In this document: positions 4,184 to 5,055 of the stretch, piece by piece
How positions within the stretch are numbered: position 1 is the stretch's first letter
Layout of the letters: each line of letters opens with the position of its first letter
From: an uncultured Eubacteriales bacterium
Lineage (GTDB): Bacteria > Bacillota > Clostridia > Monoglobales > UMGS1388
NCBI GenBank assembly: GCA_900551345.1
Contig: URVP01000125.1
Location: forward strand, 1-5,055
Length of the DNA: 5,055 nucleotides
Reading direction: 5' to 3'
Notes under the pieces: model-generated
Databases searched by the model: none
Told to the model about the DNA's origin: nothing
The model's input: only the letters and a program-made list of their open reading frames with translations
Program-made: the position numbers and the translations under genes

Positions 4184-5005
4184 TCAAGATACACGATTAA
4201 AAACTTGAAAATCCGCTTCGTTCATTTTGGATAATATTTTTTGTGCGTGCATAGAATGATTGATATTTTCGCACCAACAAGGATTATTATTTTTAATCCA
4301 ATTACCGCCGTTTTTCAATGGCAAAGCCCACTCATATTTTTGTGATATGATATACTGCAAACAATCTACAAAACTTTCTGCACTCTCGCAAATAAAGTGC
4401 ATTGTACAAACCCCCGCTGTGTCTGTAATGCTTTCATTAAACAGCTTTCCTATACTGTTGTTTATATCATCAGCGGAAACAGCCCACAATAGTTGCACCC
4501 TATACTTATCATTGCAAAAAGATACATTTAGATATGCGGGCATTTTAACCCTTGCTATAATTGTACCCTTTGTTGAATTTAGCGTTTTATCCATAAGAGA
4601 TAAATTGTATTTTGTGTTGTTTCGTACATTGTTGTCGGCGTGGTCTATTGACAGATTATTAAACGCCTTATACTCGTGGTATTTTTGCATATCACTAATA
4701 AATGTTTTACTATGCACCCGCTCCGAATAACAGGCAAAGGCTAAATCGTGCAACGCTATATTGACATCTGCCCCGTTGTGCCATACTTTAAATTTCAAAC
4801 GCCCATTATCACGATATGGTTTTAACTTATCCATTTTAAGAATTGTTAATAGTGTTTCGTTATAAGTTAAATAATCCTTAACACCGTCTAACTTCAGCGT
4901 GTATATTATCTTATCATTGCACACCTCTATAATTCTTGTTGCATTATCCATTGAATTAGTTTTTCTTGTCATTACTTGCCCTAATTCATTTCTTATCAAG
5001 CTCAT
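4184..5005 (-). CDS. HNH-motif endonuclease-like protein
   Basis: A 273-residue protein with an HNH nuclease-like motif, LSIDHADNNVRNNTKYNLSL (118-137). It has the DH-x-D-x-N-x-x-NN-x-x-x-NL spacing known from HNH endonucleases of phages, introns and mobile elements (His122 as likely general base, Asn134 as third motif residue). The preceding VNIALHDLAFACY (81-93) matches the usual His-bearing helix or strand before the motif. Residues 151-175 (VKMPAYLNVSFCNDKYRVQLLW) loosely recall an AP2-like DNA-binding strand set, as in HNH-AP2 homing enzymes. Near the C-terminus C243-x-C245-x4-H250-x2-H253 could bind a metal. The start is supported by AAGGAG (5018-5013) seven bases upstream; a second Met at 12 lacks such a site. 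It sits upstream of the small broken gene and the integrase on the same strand. The target is unknown: homing, element maintenance or defence are all possible. Confidence 0.7.
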   Translation of the reverse strand: MSLIRNELGQVMTRKTNSMDNATRIIEVCNDKIIYTLKLDGVKDYLTYNETLLTILKMDKLKPYRDNGRLKFKVWHNGADVNIALHDLAFACYSERVHSKTFISDMQKYHEYKAFNNLSIDHADNNVRNNTKYNLSLMDKTLNSTKGTIIARVKMPAYLNVSFCNDKYRVQLLWAVSADDINNSIGKLFNESITDTAGVCTMHFICESAESFVDCLQYIISQKYEWALPLKNGGNWIKNNNPCWCENINHSMHAQKILSKMNEADFQVFNRVS

Positions 5006-5016
5006 ACGCTCACTCC

Positions 5017-5055
5017 TTATAAAATTTGGTCGGCGGGACTTTGGTTATTTAAAGC
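5017..5055 (-). CDS. Possible C-terminal end of an upstream gene (partial)
   Basis: From the right edge the - strand reads ALNNQSPADQIL and stops at TAA 5019-5017, which overlaps the ribosome site of the HNH gene. Tight spacing of this sort is common in operons. With 12 codons visible, neither the gene nor its family can be established. Confidence 0.3.
   Translation of the reverse strand, partial: ALNNQSPADQIL

Noticed and set aside
4260..4730. 156-codon + strand frame
   Set aside because: Lies wholly antisense to the HNH gene, which has a good ribosome site and a recognisable motif.
1..5055. CRISPR arrays, tRNA or rRNA genes
   Set aside because: No regularly spaced repeats of CRISPR size, and no cloverleaf or rRNA-like sequence was recognised on either strand.

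Overview
The window looks like the start of a draft Illumina contig from a Gram-positive Clostridia-type gut bacterium (a Lachnospiraceae- or Oscillospiraceae-like source is my inference). Reasons: strong AGGAGG-type ribosome sites, Bacillota-type -35/-10 promoters, a half-size ABC exporter of the Bacillota multidrug type, a Tn916-family tyrosine integrase, and an origin of transfer resembling that of the pMV158 (MOBV) family. The first 55 bases are not natural: they are the Illumina P5/Nextera i5 adapter with its index, fused in the middle of a Walker A motif.

Layout. (1) 47-667, + strand: the C-terminal nucleotide-binding domain of an ABC exporter, cut at its 5' end by the adapter. (2) 668-1092: a GC-rich non-coding block with short repeats, a candidate MOBV-type oriT (nic predicted on the - strand between 914 and 913), a CCAAA/GGGGGC hairpin and a very strong bidirectional terminator-like hairpin. 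No relaxase gene is present. (3) 1093-1218, - strand: a 41-residue stump of an XRE/Cro-type repressor that keeps its ribosome site and a possible promoter with an overlapping palindrome, but is cut off where the sequence changes to the GC-rich block. (4) 1439-1858, - strand: a GNAT acetyltransferase with its own terminator downstream. (5) 1862-2304: a gene-poor stretch with a good - strand promoter just after the integrase stop, a cluster of TTTTGGTACA repeats, a possible 28-codon leader ORF with a ribosome site, and an intrinsic terminator lying between this promoter and the acetyltransferase. (6) 2305-3579, - strand: a complete Tn916-type tyrosine integrase with a near-consensus promoter. 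(7) 3905-5005, - strand: a two-gene unit of an HNH-motif protein and a small unknown protein broken by a one-base frameshift in an A-rich run. (8) The right edge holds what may be the last codons of another - strand gene.

How it fits together. The integrase, the HNH protein, the oriT and the abrupt composition change all point to one end of an integrative or mobilizable element, with the acetyltransferase and ABC exporter as possible cargo or neighbours. The oriT without a relaxase and the truncated repressor suggest a patchwork of element fragments. The most interesting unexplained piece is the promoter / short ORF / terminator / acetyltransferase arrangement, which has the form of an attenuation leader. 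It could equally be integrase arm sites next to an element end with an unrelated terminator. I did not recognise a clearly new defence or biosynthetic system.
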